Assembly: GCF_018614195.1 (NCBI RefSeq)
Contig: NZ_JAGGOT010000052.1
Location: 124,001 to 188,000, forward strand
Length of the DNA stretch: 64,000 nucleotides
Reading direction: 5' to 3'
Source of the DNA: Streptomyces sp. ISL-43
GTDB lineage: Bacteria; Actinomycetota; Actinomycetes; Streptomycetales; Streptomycetaceae
Shown here: in pieces, positions 54,160 to 62,075 of the stretch
Numbering within the stretch: the stretch's first letter is position 1
How the letters are laid out: each line of letters begins with the position of its first letter
Notes under the pieces: model-generated
The model's database searches: none
Seen by the model: the letters and a program-made list of their open reading frames with translations, nothing else
What the model was told of the DNA's origin: nothing
Translations under genes and position numbers: made by a program

Positions 54160-54766
54160 CGGTGCCGAGCGGGAGCCCGGTGCGGTCCGCGATCTGCGAC
54201 TGGGTCAGGTCCGCGAAGAAGGCGAGCCGCAGCACCCGCTGCTGCGCCGACGGCAGCCGGGCCAGCTCCCCGAGCACCAGCACCCGTTCCACGGCCCGCT
54301 CCGGCCCCGATTGCGCTTCGGACCGGACCTGGGCGCAGACGCGCGCGGCCTCGGCCACCCTGGCCCGCCGGGTCCGCGCCTCCAGGGCGTCGGCCACCTT
54401 GTGCCGGGTGATCCCGGTCAGCCAGGCGCCGAAACCGCCCGGCCCGGGCCGGTAGCCGCGCCGGCCCCGCCAGGCGGCGAGGAAGACCTGCTGGGTCACG
54501 TCCTCGGCCTCCCGCTCGTCGCCGAGCGAGCGGCGGGCGAGCGCGTGCACCAGCGGCCGCCAGCGCCGGTAGACCGCCGCCACGCAGTCCTCGTCGCCGG
54601 CCGCGAAACCCGACGCGACGCGTGCGCCGACGAGCGCGGCGTCGTCCGCCCCGGCCCCGGCCCCGGCCACCGCCAGGTCGGTCCGTACGCCGGCTCGCGC
54701 TTCGGTCCGTACGCCTGCCCGTGGGTCCGTGGATGCGCCGGGCTGCTCGAAGTCCTGGTCGTCCAT
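54083..54766 (-). CDS. ECF-type RNA polymerase sigma factor
   Basis: Sigma factor of 227 residues. A disordered N-terminus with TDPRAGVRTEARAGVRTDLA repeats is followed by region 2 (VAAVYRRWRPLVHALARRSL, EAEDVTQQVFLAAWRGRRGY, FGAWLTGITRHKVADALEAR) and region 4 (RVLRLAFFADLTQSQIADRT, GLPLGTVKSHMRRALHVLRQ). SigK/ECF-like; no anti-sigma gene is adjacent. Lies tail-to-tail with the LitR fragment, so it may be the LitS-type partner of a damaged light-response locus, or independent (inference). ATG 54766 begins MDDQDFEQPG. Confidence 0.88.
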   Translation of the reverse strand: MDDQDFEQPGASTDPRAGVRTEARAGVRTDLAVAGAGAGADDAALVGARVASGFAAGDEDCVAAVYRRWRPLVHALARRSLGDEREAEDVTQQVFLAAWRGRRGYRPGPGGFGAWLTGITRHKVADALEARTRRARVAEAARVCAQVRSEAQSGPERAVERVLVLGELARLPSAQQRVLRLAFFADLTQSQIADRTGLPLGTVKSHMRRALHVLRQSLEAGPPPPLR

Positions 54767-54932
54767 CCCCCGAGCCTCGCGAGAGCCGCTTCCCGGGCCA
54801 ACTTGCATCGTTTGCGCAGCGATTTCAGCGATTTCCCCCGCGCGACCGGTACGACGCCGGACGCCGCCCGGCAGAGGCGGGTCCGCCCCGCTCGCCCGGC
54901 GCCGGCCCGCCCCAGGGATTAGGGTCCGGAGG

Positions 54933-55526
54933 GTGAGCGACCTGCTGCTGGTGAGGCACGGCGAGACGGCGTGGAGCGCGACCGGACGGCACACCGGGCG
55001 CACCGACGTGCCGCTGACCGCGCGCGGGGTCGAGGAGGCCATCTCGCTCGCCCCGTTCTTCCGGGACCGCCATCCCGCCCTGGTGCTGACCAGCCCGCTG
55101 CGCCGGGCCGCGGCCACGGCCGAGCTCGCGGGGCTGACCGGCGGCGTCGCCGACCCCGACCTGTACGAGTGGGACTACGGCGGCTACGAGGGCGTCACCA
55201 CCCCGGAGATCCTGCGGGACCGCCCCGACTGGTCGCTCTGGACCGACGGCGTGCCGCCCGGCGCCCCCGGCCACCCCGGCGAGAACGCCGCCCAGGTCGG
55301 CGCCCGCGCCGACCGGGTGCTGGCCCGGGCGGCCGAGGTGCTGGGCGCGGACCGGGGCAACGTCGTCCTGGTGGCCCACGCCCACCTGCTGCGGGTGCTG
55401 ACCGCCCGCTACCTCGGTCTGCCGCCCGAGCACGGCCGGCTCTTCCTGCTCAGGACGGGCACCTACAGCGTGCTCTCCACGGAACACGGCCTCCCGGTCG
55501 TCGCGGGGTGGAACAGCCGGCCTTGA
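54933..55526 (+). CDS. Histidine phosphatase family protein
   Basis: Protein of 197 residues of the phosphoglycerate-mutase-like superfamily. The phosphorylated His is in LLVRHGETAWS, followed by LVLTSPLRRAAATAELA, YEWDYGGYEGVTTPEIL and VLVAHAHLLRVLTARYLG with the second catalytic His. CobC/GpmB-type size. GTG 54933 lies just behind GGTCCGGAGG, a close ribosome site. Substrate unknown. Confidence 0.9.
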   Translation: MSDLLLVRHGETAWSATGRHTGRTDVPLTARGVEEAISLAPFFRDRHPALVLTSPLRRAAATAELAGLTGGVADPDLYEWDYGGYEGVTTPEILRDRPDWSLWTDGVPPGAPGHPGENAAQVGARADRVLARAAEVLGADRGNVVLVAHAHLLRVLTARYLGLPPEHGRLFLLRTGTYSVLSTEHGLPVVAGWNSRP

Positions 55527-55571
55527 GGCGCCCGCCTCGCGCGCCGACACGGTCTGCGTGAGGATGCGTAC

Positions 55572-57173
55572 ATGGCCCACCAAGGTGCGGGCGGCGGCCC
55601 GGGGAACGGAGTTCCGGACCCCTCTGAGCTCCCGGAACCGGAACCGCGACCGGAACCGCGACCGGAACCGCGACCGCAGGCGCAGGCGGACGCCGGCACG
55701 GCGGCGGACGCGGGGCTGAAAGCCAACGCGATCGGCTTCCTCGACGCCCTCGTCATCGGTTTGAACTCGACCTCGCCCGCATACTCCCTGGCCGCCGTCA
55801 TCGGGCCGATCGTCGCGCTCGCCGGCATCTACGCGCCGGGAGTCATGCTGGCGTCATTCGTGCCGATGGTGCTGATCGCCGCGGCCTTCTACTACCTCAA
55901 CAAGGTGGACCAGGACTGCGGGACCACCTTCTCGTGGGTCACGCGCGCCATGGGCCCCTGGGCCGGCTGGCTCGGTGGCTGGGCCATCGCGATGACCGGC
56001 GTCCTCGTCATCGGCTCGCTGGCGGACGTGGCCGTCCATTTCGGCCTGCTCGCCGCCGGCCTCGACGACTGGGCGACCAATGCGTTGATCCGCCAGAGCC
56101 TGACCGTCGTCGTGATCCTGGCCATGACCGCCGTCTGTGTCATCGGCACCGAGATGTCCGCCCGGCTCCAGGACGTGCTGATCCTCGCCCAGGTGTTCTT
56201 CCTGCTGGTCTTCGCCGTCGTCGCCATCTACCGCGTCTACGCCGGCACCAGCAGCCTCGACGGGACCAGACCCTCGATCGAGTGGCTCAACCCCTTCGGC
56301 GCCGGCGGAGCCGCCCTCACCGGCGGCCTGCTGCTCGGCGTCTTCATCTACTGGGGCTGGGAATCGGCGGTCAACCTCACCGAGGAGGTCGAGGACTCCG
56401 CCACCGCGCCGGGCAAGGCCGGCATCTGGTCCACCGTGGTGCTCCTGGTGACGTACCTGTCAGTCGGCTTCGCGGTCGTCGGCTACGCCGGGACGAAATT
56501 CCTCGCCGAGAACGCGGGCGAGGAGGAGGCCGTCTTCGCCGTCCTCGCGCACGAGGTCATGGGCGGCTGGGACTGGGTGGTCCTGCTCGCCGTCTGCACG
56601 TCCGCCCTCGCCTCCACGCAAACCACGATCATCCCCGCGTCCCGTACCGCCCTGTCCATGGCCCGCCGGCACGCGCTGCCGCCGCACCTCTCGCACATCC
56701 ACCCCAGGTTCCGGACCCCGGACGTGAGCACCTGGTGGGTGGCCGCCATCGCCATCGCCTGGTACCTCGCCGTCAACCAGATCAGCGAGAACGCGCTCTT
56801 GGACTCCCTCACCGCCCTCTCCCTGCTCATCGCCTTCTACTACGCGCTCACCGGCCTGGCCTGCGCCGTCTACTACCGCCGCCACCTGCTGGAGAGCGTG
56901 CACAACTTCCTGCTGATCGGGCTCGGGCCGGTTCTCGGCGCCGCCCTGCTGGCCTGGCTGCTGGTGGAGTCGGTCGCCGACATGTCGGACCCGGAGAACT
57001 CGGCGAGCGGCGCTTCCTGGTTCGGCCTCGGACCGCCGCTGGTCATCGGGATCGGGATCGGCGTCGTGGGCGTACTGGTCATGTGCTTCTGGCGGGTCCG
57101 CGACGGCCGCTTCTGGCAGGAGAAGCGCGGCGTCGCCGACCCGGCCCTCGTCCACGCGATCAAGAAGCCCTGA
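55572..57173 (+). CDS. APC-family amino acid permease
   Basis: Permease of 533 residues with twelve membrane helices. The first 50 residues are cytoplasmic, acidic and repetitive (EPRPEPRPEPRP, three 12-bp repeats at about 55636-55675). Helix 1 begins IGFLDALVIGLNSTSPAYSL, with the unwound glycine/serine motif of the APC fold; helix 6 has VFIYWGWESAVNLTEEVED. Family members import amino acids or polyamines; substrate unknown. A universal stress protein gene follows 36 bp downstream. Confidence 0.9.
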   Translation: MAHQGAGGGPGNGVPDPSELPEPEPRPEPRPEPRPQAQADAGTAADAGLKANAIGFLDALVIGLNSTSPAYSLAAVIGPIVALAGIYAPGVMLASFVPMVLIAAAFYYLNKVDQDCGTTFSWVTRAMGPWAGWLGGWAIAMTGVLVIGSLADVAVHFGLLAAGLDDWATNALIRQSLTVVVILAMTAVCVIGTEMSARLQDVLILAQVFFLLVFAVVAIYRVYAGTSSLDGTRPSIEWLNPFGAGGAALTGGLLLGVFIYWGWESAVNLTEEVEDSATAPGKAGIWSTVVLLVTYLSVGFAVVGYAGTKFLAENAGEEEAVFAVLAHEVMGGWDWVVLLAVCTSALASTQTTIIPASRTALSMARRHALPPHLSHIHPRFRTPDVSTWWVAAIAIAWYLAVNQISENALLDSLTALSLLIAFYYALTGLACAVYYRRHLLESVHNFLLIGLGPVLGAALLAWLLVESVADMSDPENSASGASWFGLGPPLVIGIGIGVVGVLVMCFWRVRDGRFWQEKRGVADPALVHAIKKP

Positions 57174-57209
57174 CCGGTACGAGAAGCCCCGACCCCCAGA
57201 GGAGCCCCG

Positions 57210-57638
57210 ATGTCCGTCGTCCTCGGCTACGACGAGTCGCCCGGAGCCGAGCGCGCCCTGCGCGTGGCGCTGGAGGTGGCCACCGCCTTCGGGGAGCCGC
57301 TGGTCCTCGTCTACGGGGCGGCCGCGCCGGGCTCCACCGGTGAGGAGTACCGCGCGCACCGGGAGGCCGTCCGCGAGGCGGGCCGCAGCGCGCTCGCGCG
57401 CGCGGTCGAGGCCGCCGACGAGGCGGGGGTGCCGTCCACGGTCGAGGTGGTCGACGAGAAACCGGCCCAAGCCCTCCTCGACGCCGCCGAACGCCACCAG
57501 GCGCGGGTGATCATCGTCGGCAGCTGGGGCGACAGTCCGATCCGCGGTGCCCTCCTCGGCTCCACCCCGCACAAGCTCCTGCACCTCTCCCCGGTCCCGG
57601 TCCTGTGCGTCCCGACCGAGCAGGGCCCGAGACCGTAG
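57210..57638 (+). CDS. Universal stress protein (UspA family)
   Basis: Protein of 142 residues. SVVLGYDESPGAERALRVAL at the start with the ATP-contacting Asp, VEVVDEKPAQALLDAAERH, and the terminal phosphate-binding strand VIIVGSWGDSPIRGALLG followed by GSTPHKLLHLSPVPVLCVP. Binds ATP in related proteins. AGAGGAG precedes ATG 57210. Its position right after a permease gene suggests co-transcription, a common pairing where a Usp tunes transport. Confidence 0.92.
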   Translation: MSVVLGYDESPGAERALRVALEVATAFGEPLVLVYGAAAPGSTGEEYRAHREAVREAGRSALARAVEAADEAGVPSTVEVVDEKPAQALLDAAERHQARVIIVGSWGDSPIRGALLGSTPHKLLHLSPVPVLCVPTEQGPRP

Positions 57639-57695
57639 CGCAGAGGCCCGCGAAGCCGTCGGCGCGGTGCGCGCCGCCGACTGGTCCAGTGGCAT

Positions 57696-57748
57696 CCAAT
57701 GGCCGAAAAACCTGAGCCATGACCGTACCAATGGCCCACTCCATGACC
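57696..57748. promoter_or_regulatory. Repeated CCAATGGCC / CCATGACC words before FUSC gene
   Basis: CCAATGGCC at 57696-57704 and 57728-57736 lie 32 bp apart (three helical turns), interleaved with CCATGACC copies at about 57717 and 57741. The words fall in the 299-bp gap between the Usp and FUSC genes (57639-57937). Candidate regulator sites; the rest of the gap shows nothing clear. Confidence 0.4.
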
Positions 57749-57937
57749 GGTCGGTTGAGCCAACAGGCCTCCGGATGGTTATCTGTGTCTTATCCATGTA
57801 TCTACGGCGCCACGCAGCGCCGGACGGCAACGAGGCCGCTCCGGACCGTGGCGCCTTCGCCGTGCCCTTCGCCGCCCACCACCCCCGGGCCGAGGACGGA
57901 CCGGCGTGCTCCATCGCAAGGGGGGCGGCGCACCGCC

Positions 57938-59455
57938 GTGAAGAGGATGTTCGTGGCTCCGGATCCGGGGCGGGCAAGACTCAGGAACTCGTCGCGGGCC
58001 GTCATCGGCGTCGCTCTCGCCGTGGCCGTGGCCGAGATCTGCGGGCTCTCGCTCGTCGCGTCGATCACCGGCGGACTGGCCGCCCTGCTGGCCCTCTTCA
58101 CGGTGACCGACGCGACCGTGCGCGCCCAGCGGGTGACCACCGCCCTGCTCCCGGCGGCCGGCTTCCCCGTCCTGGCCCTGGCCACCACCCTGCACGGTGT
58201 GCCGATGGCCCGCGACGCCGCCTTCGTCGCCGTCGTGTTCGCCGGCGTCTACGCCCGGCGCTGGGGAGTGCGCGGGCACGCCCTCGGCATCTTCGCCTTC
58301 ATGAACTTCTTCATCACCCAGTTCCTGCACGCCCGGCCCGGGCAACTGCCCGAGTTGTACGCGGCCGTCGGGCTGGCCCTGCTCTCGGCCGGCGCGGTGC
58401 GGTTCGTGCTGTGGCCGATCGAGAAGCGCATCCCGCCCGCCGCCGTGCCGCCGGCGCCGCCCGGTACGGGACTGGCCCGGCCGACCACCCGGCAGGCCTT
58501 CCAGGCCACCGCAGCCTGCGCCTTCGCGCTGGGCATCGGCCAGGTGCTGTCCGAGGACCGCTGGTACTGGGCGGTCGGCACCGCCTGGTGGATCTTCGTC
58601 AACACCGCGTCGCGCGGCGAGACGCTGGTCCGCGGCTTCCGCCGGGTCCTCGGCACGGTGATCGGGATCGGCGCCGGCCTGTTGGTCGCCATCCCGCTGC
58701 ACGGGGCGCCGGCGCCCACGGCCGTCCTCGTGGCCGTGTGCGTCTTCGCGATCTTCTACACCGCCGCCGTCTCCTACAGCTGGATGATGCTGGCCGTGAC
58801 GGTGATGGCGGGCCTGCTGTACGGACTGCTGGGGGTGCTCGATCCCGGCCTGCTCGTGCTGCGCCTGGAGGAGACGGCGGTCGGTGCCGTGTGTGCGGCC
58901 CTCGCCGTGGTCCTGGTCCTGCCGGTCACCACCCACGCGACGAACGACCTGTGGATCCAGCGCGCGCTGCGGTGCGTGCGCACCTGCACGGCAGAGGCCG
59001 CCGCGCGGCTCGCCGGCTCACCGGTCGCCGACCCCGCGCCGCACGCCGCGCAACTGGAGCTCTACCTGGGGCGCGTACGGCTCTCGCTGGCCCCGCTGGT
59101 CCATCCGCTCAGCCCGTACCGCGGCCGCAAGGCCAGGGCCCGTCGCGTGCTCGCGCTGCTCGACGAATGCGCCGTCGAGGTGCGCGGGCTGGTCTCGGTG
59201 GCCGCGGACCCGGACGCCAGCCACGACGCCCGGCTCGCGGCGGCCTGCTGGCGGGTCGAGGCGGCCGTCGAGGCGCTGCTCTCGCCGGAAGCGGAAGCGG
59301 AACGCGGGTCGCAGGACCGCGCGAGGGCGGCCGTCGTGCCCGGCCGGCTCGCGGGCGAGCCCGCGCTGGCGCATCTGCACGGCCTGGAGCGGCTCCTCGC
59401 CCAGCTCGACGGGCCGCTGCGCAGCGCGTCGCGCTCCCCGCTCGTGGGTGCCTGA
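57938..59455 (+). CDS. FUSC-family membrane protein
   Basis: Protein of 505 residues with two sets of five to six membrane helices around residues 20-155 and 185-325, and a helical cytoplasmic C-terminal domain of 180 residues. Seen: WYWAVGTAWWIFVNTASRGE and GFRRVLGTVIGIGAGLLVAI, the FUSC-like core found in AaeB/YccS proteins that export aromatic acids in other bacteria. Substrate here is inferred only from family. GTG 57938 (MKRMFVAPDPGRARLR) is preferred; an upstream ATG at 57719 would add an unconserved Thr/Pro leader through the regulatory repeats. Confidence 0.83.
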   Translation: MKRMFVAPDPGRARLRNSSRAVIGVALAVAVAEICGLSLVASITGGLAALLALFTVTDATVRAQRVTTALLPAAGFPVLALATTLHGVPMARDAAFVAVVFAGVYARRWGVRGHALGIFAFMNFFITQFLHARPGQLPELYAAVGLALLSAGAVRFVLWPIEKRIPPAAVPPAPPGTGLARPTTRQAFQATAACAFALGIGQVLSEDRWYWAVGTAWWIFVNTASRGETLVRGFRRVLGTVIGIGAGLLVAIPLHGAPAPTAVLVAVCVFAIFYTAAVSYSWMMLAVTVMAGLLYGLLGVLDPGLLVLRLEETAVGAVCAALAVVLVLPVTTHATNDLWIQRALRCVRTCTAEAAARLAGSPVADPAPHAAQLELYLGRVRLSLAPLVHPLSPYRGRKARARRVLALLDECAVEVRGLVSVAADPDASHDARLAAACWRVEAAVEALLSPEAEAERGSQDRARAAVVPGRLAGEPALAHLHGLERLLAQLDGPLRSASRSPLVGA

Positions 59456-59627
59456 CCCGAAGGGCATGGCAGGGTCCAGGACTTGGGCCCTCGGCCACGA
59501 CCGGGACTCGGGCGGATGCTACGCCGCGCCACGGTCCGTCCGCAGTCATACCGATGAAGATCACACGGAGGAGTGTTCCGGGCGCGCCACAGGCGCAGCG
59601 CTGATCTGCGGCATGTACAACGGGTGA

Positions 59628-59646
59628 TTGTTCATTGCATATTCAT
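59628..59646 (+). promoter_or_regulatory. A/T-rich direct repeat before the nitric oxide synthase gene
   Basis: TTCAT occurs at 59631-59635 and 59642-59646, 11 bp apart (one helical turn), inside the only A/T-rich patch of the 239-bp gap. It lies 50-65 bp before the ATG at 59695. Suggests a promoter or activator site. Confidence 0.3.
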
Positions 59647-59694
59647 CCGGCACGTACAGGGTGGATCTGGTCGGACAGGGGGTAACCGCCCGGA

Positions 59695-60843
59695 ATGGAA
59701 ATACTTCAACAGCGCTCCACCACCGCTCAGGTGTGGGAAGCGGCCGAGGAGTTCATCCGACTGTTCCACAGGGAGAATCCGGACGCCGGTGATCCGCGCG
59801 AGCGGCTCACCGCCGTGCGGGCCGAGCTCGCCGAGACGGGCACCTACCGGCACACTCCCGAGGAACTCGCGCACGGCGCCCGGGTGGCCTGGCGCAACAG
59901 CAACCGCTGCATAGGCAGGCTGTACTGGAACTCGCTGCGCGTCCGCGACCGCCGCGAGCTCACCGACGCGGACGAGATCGCCGAGGAGTGCTTCGAGCAC
60001 CTGCGGGAGGCCACCAACGGCGGCCGGGTCCGGCCGACCATCACGGTCTTCGCCCCCGACGCCCCGGACCGTCCCGGCCCGGTGATCTGGAGCGAACAGC
60101 TGGTCCGGTACGCGGGCTACGGCGACCACCACGCGATAACCGTCGGGGACGCCCGCAATGCTCCGCTCACCGGCACGCTCCTCGCCCTCGGCTGGTCCGG
60201 CGGCGCCGGCACCCCCTTCGACCTCCTCCCGCTGGTCGTCCAGGGGGTCGACGACAAACCCCGCTGGTTCGACGTGCCGCAGGACGCCGTGCTGGAGGTG
60301 CCCATCGAGCACCCCGACGGGGTGCAGGGCGGCGACGGCTGGACGGACTGGGGCCTGCGCTGGCACGCGGTACCCGCGATCTCCAACATGTGCCTGGAGA
60401 TCGGCGGCATCCACTACCCGGCGGCCCCCTTCAACGGCTGGTACATGGGCACCGAGATCGGAGCCCGCAACCTCGCCGACACCGACCGCTACAACCTCCT
60501 GCCGGCCGTCGCCCGCCGGCTGGGCCTCGACACCGCCAGCGACCGTTCGCTGTGGAAGGACCGCGCGCTCGTCGAGCTCAACCGCGCGGTGCTGCACTCC
60601 TTCGACCGGGCCAAGGTCACCATCGCCGACCACCACACCGAGTCCAGGCGGTTCTTGACCCACATGGAGAAGGAGGAGAGGAAGGGGCGCGACGTGGGTG
60701 CCGACTGGTCCTGGATCGTGCCGCCGATCTCCGGTTCGGCCACCCCGGTCTTCCACCGCACCTACGAGGACCGGCCGAGCGCGACGGCGTACGTCCACCA
60801 TCCCGGCGCTCAGGAACGTGCCCAAGGGCGGGACATGGTCTAG
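59695..60843 (+). CDS. nos: Bacterial nitric oxide synthase oxygenase
   Basis: Protein of 382 residues forming the oxygenase domain only, with no reductase, as in other bacterial NOS enzymes. It makes NO and citrulline from arginine using heme and a pterin. Seen: ARVAWRNSNRCIGRLYWNSL with the proximal heme Cys72, VIWSEQLVRYAGYGDH, WYMGTEIGARNLAD with the substrate Glu, and DWSWIVPPISGSATPVFHRT near the pterin/dimer site. GGGGG precedes ATG 59695. Reducing partners must come from elsewhere. There is no P450/NRPS nitration cluster beside it, so a signalling or stress role is likelier. Confidence 0.95.
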   Translation: MEILQQRSTTAQVWEAAEEFIRLFHRENPDAGDPRERLTAVRAELAETGTYRHTPEELAHGARVAWRNSNRCIGRLYWNSLRVRDRRELTDADEIAEECFEHLREATNGGRVRPTITVFAPDAPDRPGPVIWSEQLVRYAGYGDHHAITVGDARNAPLTGTLLALGWSGGAGTPFDLLPLVVQGVDDKPRWFDVPQDAVLEVPIEHPDGVQGGDGWTDWGLRWHAVPAISNMCLEIGGIHYPAAPFNGWYMGTEIGARNLADTDRYNLLPAVARRLGLDTASDRSLWKDRALVELNRAVLHSFDRAKVTIADHHTESRRFLTHMEKEERKGRDVGADWSWIVPPISGSATPVFHRTYEDRPSATAYVHHPGAQERAQGRDMV

Positions 60844-60897
60844 ACCTTCTGTTAACGTCGCTCCCGACGGATCCGGAACGGCTGAGAGGGATCTCCC

Positions 60898-61986
60898 GTG
60901 GGCGACGCGAACAGTGGTGTGGGCGGTACGGACCGTACGTCCCACGGCGGCGAACACCGGGCCTGGATCGGCTCGTTCACCTCGGGGGGCGGCCGCGGTG
61001 TCACCACCGCGGCCGTGGATCCGGCCACCGGAGCGCTGACCCCGCTCTCGGCCACGGACGCCGTCGCGGACCCCTCGTACCTCGCCCACGACCCGGGCAC
61101 CGGCGTGCTCTACGCCGTGAGCGAGACCGAGGACGGCGCGGTGGGCGCCTTCCGGACCACCGCCGAGGGGCTGACCGCCCTCGGCCCCGCCGTCCGCGTC
61201 GGCGGCGCCGGGCCCACCCACCTCAGCGTGGCCGGGCGCCGGCTGCTGACCGCCAACTACACCTCCGGCAGCGTCAGTAGCCTCCTGCTCGCCGCCGAAG
61301 GCTCCGTCGAAGGGCCCGCCGCCGTGCTCGCCCACCACGGCTCCGGCCCGCACGCCCGCCGGCAGGAGGGCCCGCACGCCCACCAGGTCCTGCCCGACCC
61401 CACCGGCCGCTGGGTGCTCAGCGTCGACCTCGGCACCGACTCGGTACGGGTCTGCGCGCTCGACCCGGCCACCGGAGCCCCGCGCTTGCACGCCGAGACC
61501 GCGCTGCGCGCCGGGACCGGCCCCCGGCACCTCGCCTTCCACCCCCTGGGCGCGGTGGTCTACGTACTGCACGAGCTGGAGCCGCAGCTGACCGTCTGCC
61601 GCTGGGACGCGGAGTCGGGCGAACTCCAACCGGTCGCAGAGGTTCCGGTCGCCTCCACGGGCTCTCCAGGGGCCGTAGCGGCCTACCCCTCGGCGATCGT
61701 GGCCTCGCCCGACGGCCGTTTCGTATGGGCCGCCGTCCGCGGGGCCGACACCATCGCCACCTTCTCCCTCGCCGGCGGCGCCGAGAAGCCCGAGCTCACG
61801 GGCGCCGTGCCGTGCGGGGGCAAGGGGCCGCGCGACCTCGCCGCCGACCCGTCGGGCCGCAGGCTCTACGTGGCCAACGAGCGCTCCGGGGACGTCACCT
61901 GGTTCGACGTGGACCAGCTGACCGGGCAGCCGCGCCGGGCCGGCTCGGTGGCCGTCCCCGCCGCCACCTGCGTGGTCTTCGGCTGA
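60898..61986 (+). CDS. Lactonase-family beta-propeller protein
   Basis: Protein of 362 residues of the YbhE/6-phosphogluconolactonase-like seven-bladed propeller family. Repeating blade motifs: SYLAHDPGTGVLYAVSETED, THLSVAGRRLLTANYTSGSV, HQVLPDPTGRWVLSVDLGTD, RHLAFHPLGAVVYVLHELEP, DLAADPSGRRLYVANERSGD. No signal peptide. GTG 60898 is the start, 54 bp after the NOS stop, so it may be read on the same transcript. Substrate unproven; many members act on sugar lactones. Confidence 0.9.
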   Translation: MGDANSGVGGTDRTSHGGEHRAWIGSFTSGGGRGVTTAAVDPATGALTPLSATDAVADPSYLAHDPGTGVLYAVSETEDGAVGAFRTTAEGLTALGPAVRVGGAGPTHLSVAGRRLLTANYTSGSVSSLLLAAEGSVEGPAAVLAHHGSGPHARRQEGPHAHQVLPDPTGRWVLSVDLGTDSVRVCALDPATGAPRLHAETALRAGTGPRHLAFHPLGAVVYVLHELEPQLTVCRWDAESGELQPVAEVPVASTGSPGAVAAYPSAIVASPDGRFVWAAVRGADTIATFSLAGGAEKPELTGAVPCGGKGPRDLAADPSGRRLYVANERSGDVTWFDVDQLTGQPRRAGSVAVPAATCVVFG

Positions 61987-62001
61987 CACCCGGGCCCGCG
62001 C

Positions 62002-62059
62002 CCGTATGCGAGTCGGCCCGCGCCCCGGAACTCCGGGGCGCGGGCCGACTCGCGTACGG
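62002..62059. terminator. Long, nearly perfect bidirectional terminator hairpin
   Basis: Arms 62002-62029 and 62032-62059 (28 bp each) pair with a single G-T wobble and only two unpaired bases in the loop. It lies exactly between the convergent lactonase and CbiX-like genes. Such long G/C stems commonly end transcription in Streptomyces. Confidence 0.85.
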
Positions 62060-62075
62060 CATGAGCGGGAGGGTG

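Noticed and set aside
59573..59914. Small GTG open frame behind GGAGGA overlapping nos
   Set aside because: It runs into the NOS coding region in a shadow frame with no family motif; the ribosome site is too close to the GTG.
47764..60843. A TxtD/TxtE-like nitration pathway linking the P450 and nitric oxide synthase
   Set aside because: The genes are about 10 kb apart with unrelated genes between and no peptide synthetase; the P450 has no visible link to NO chemistry.
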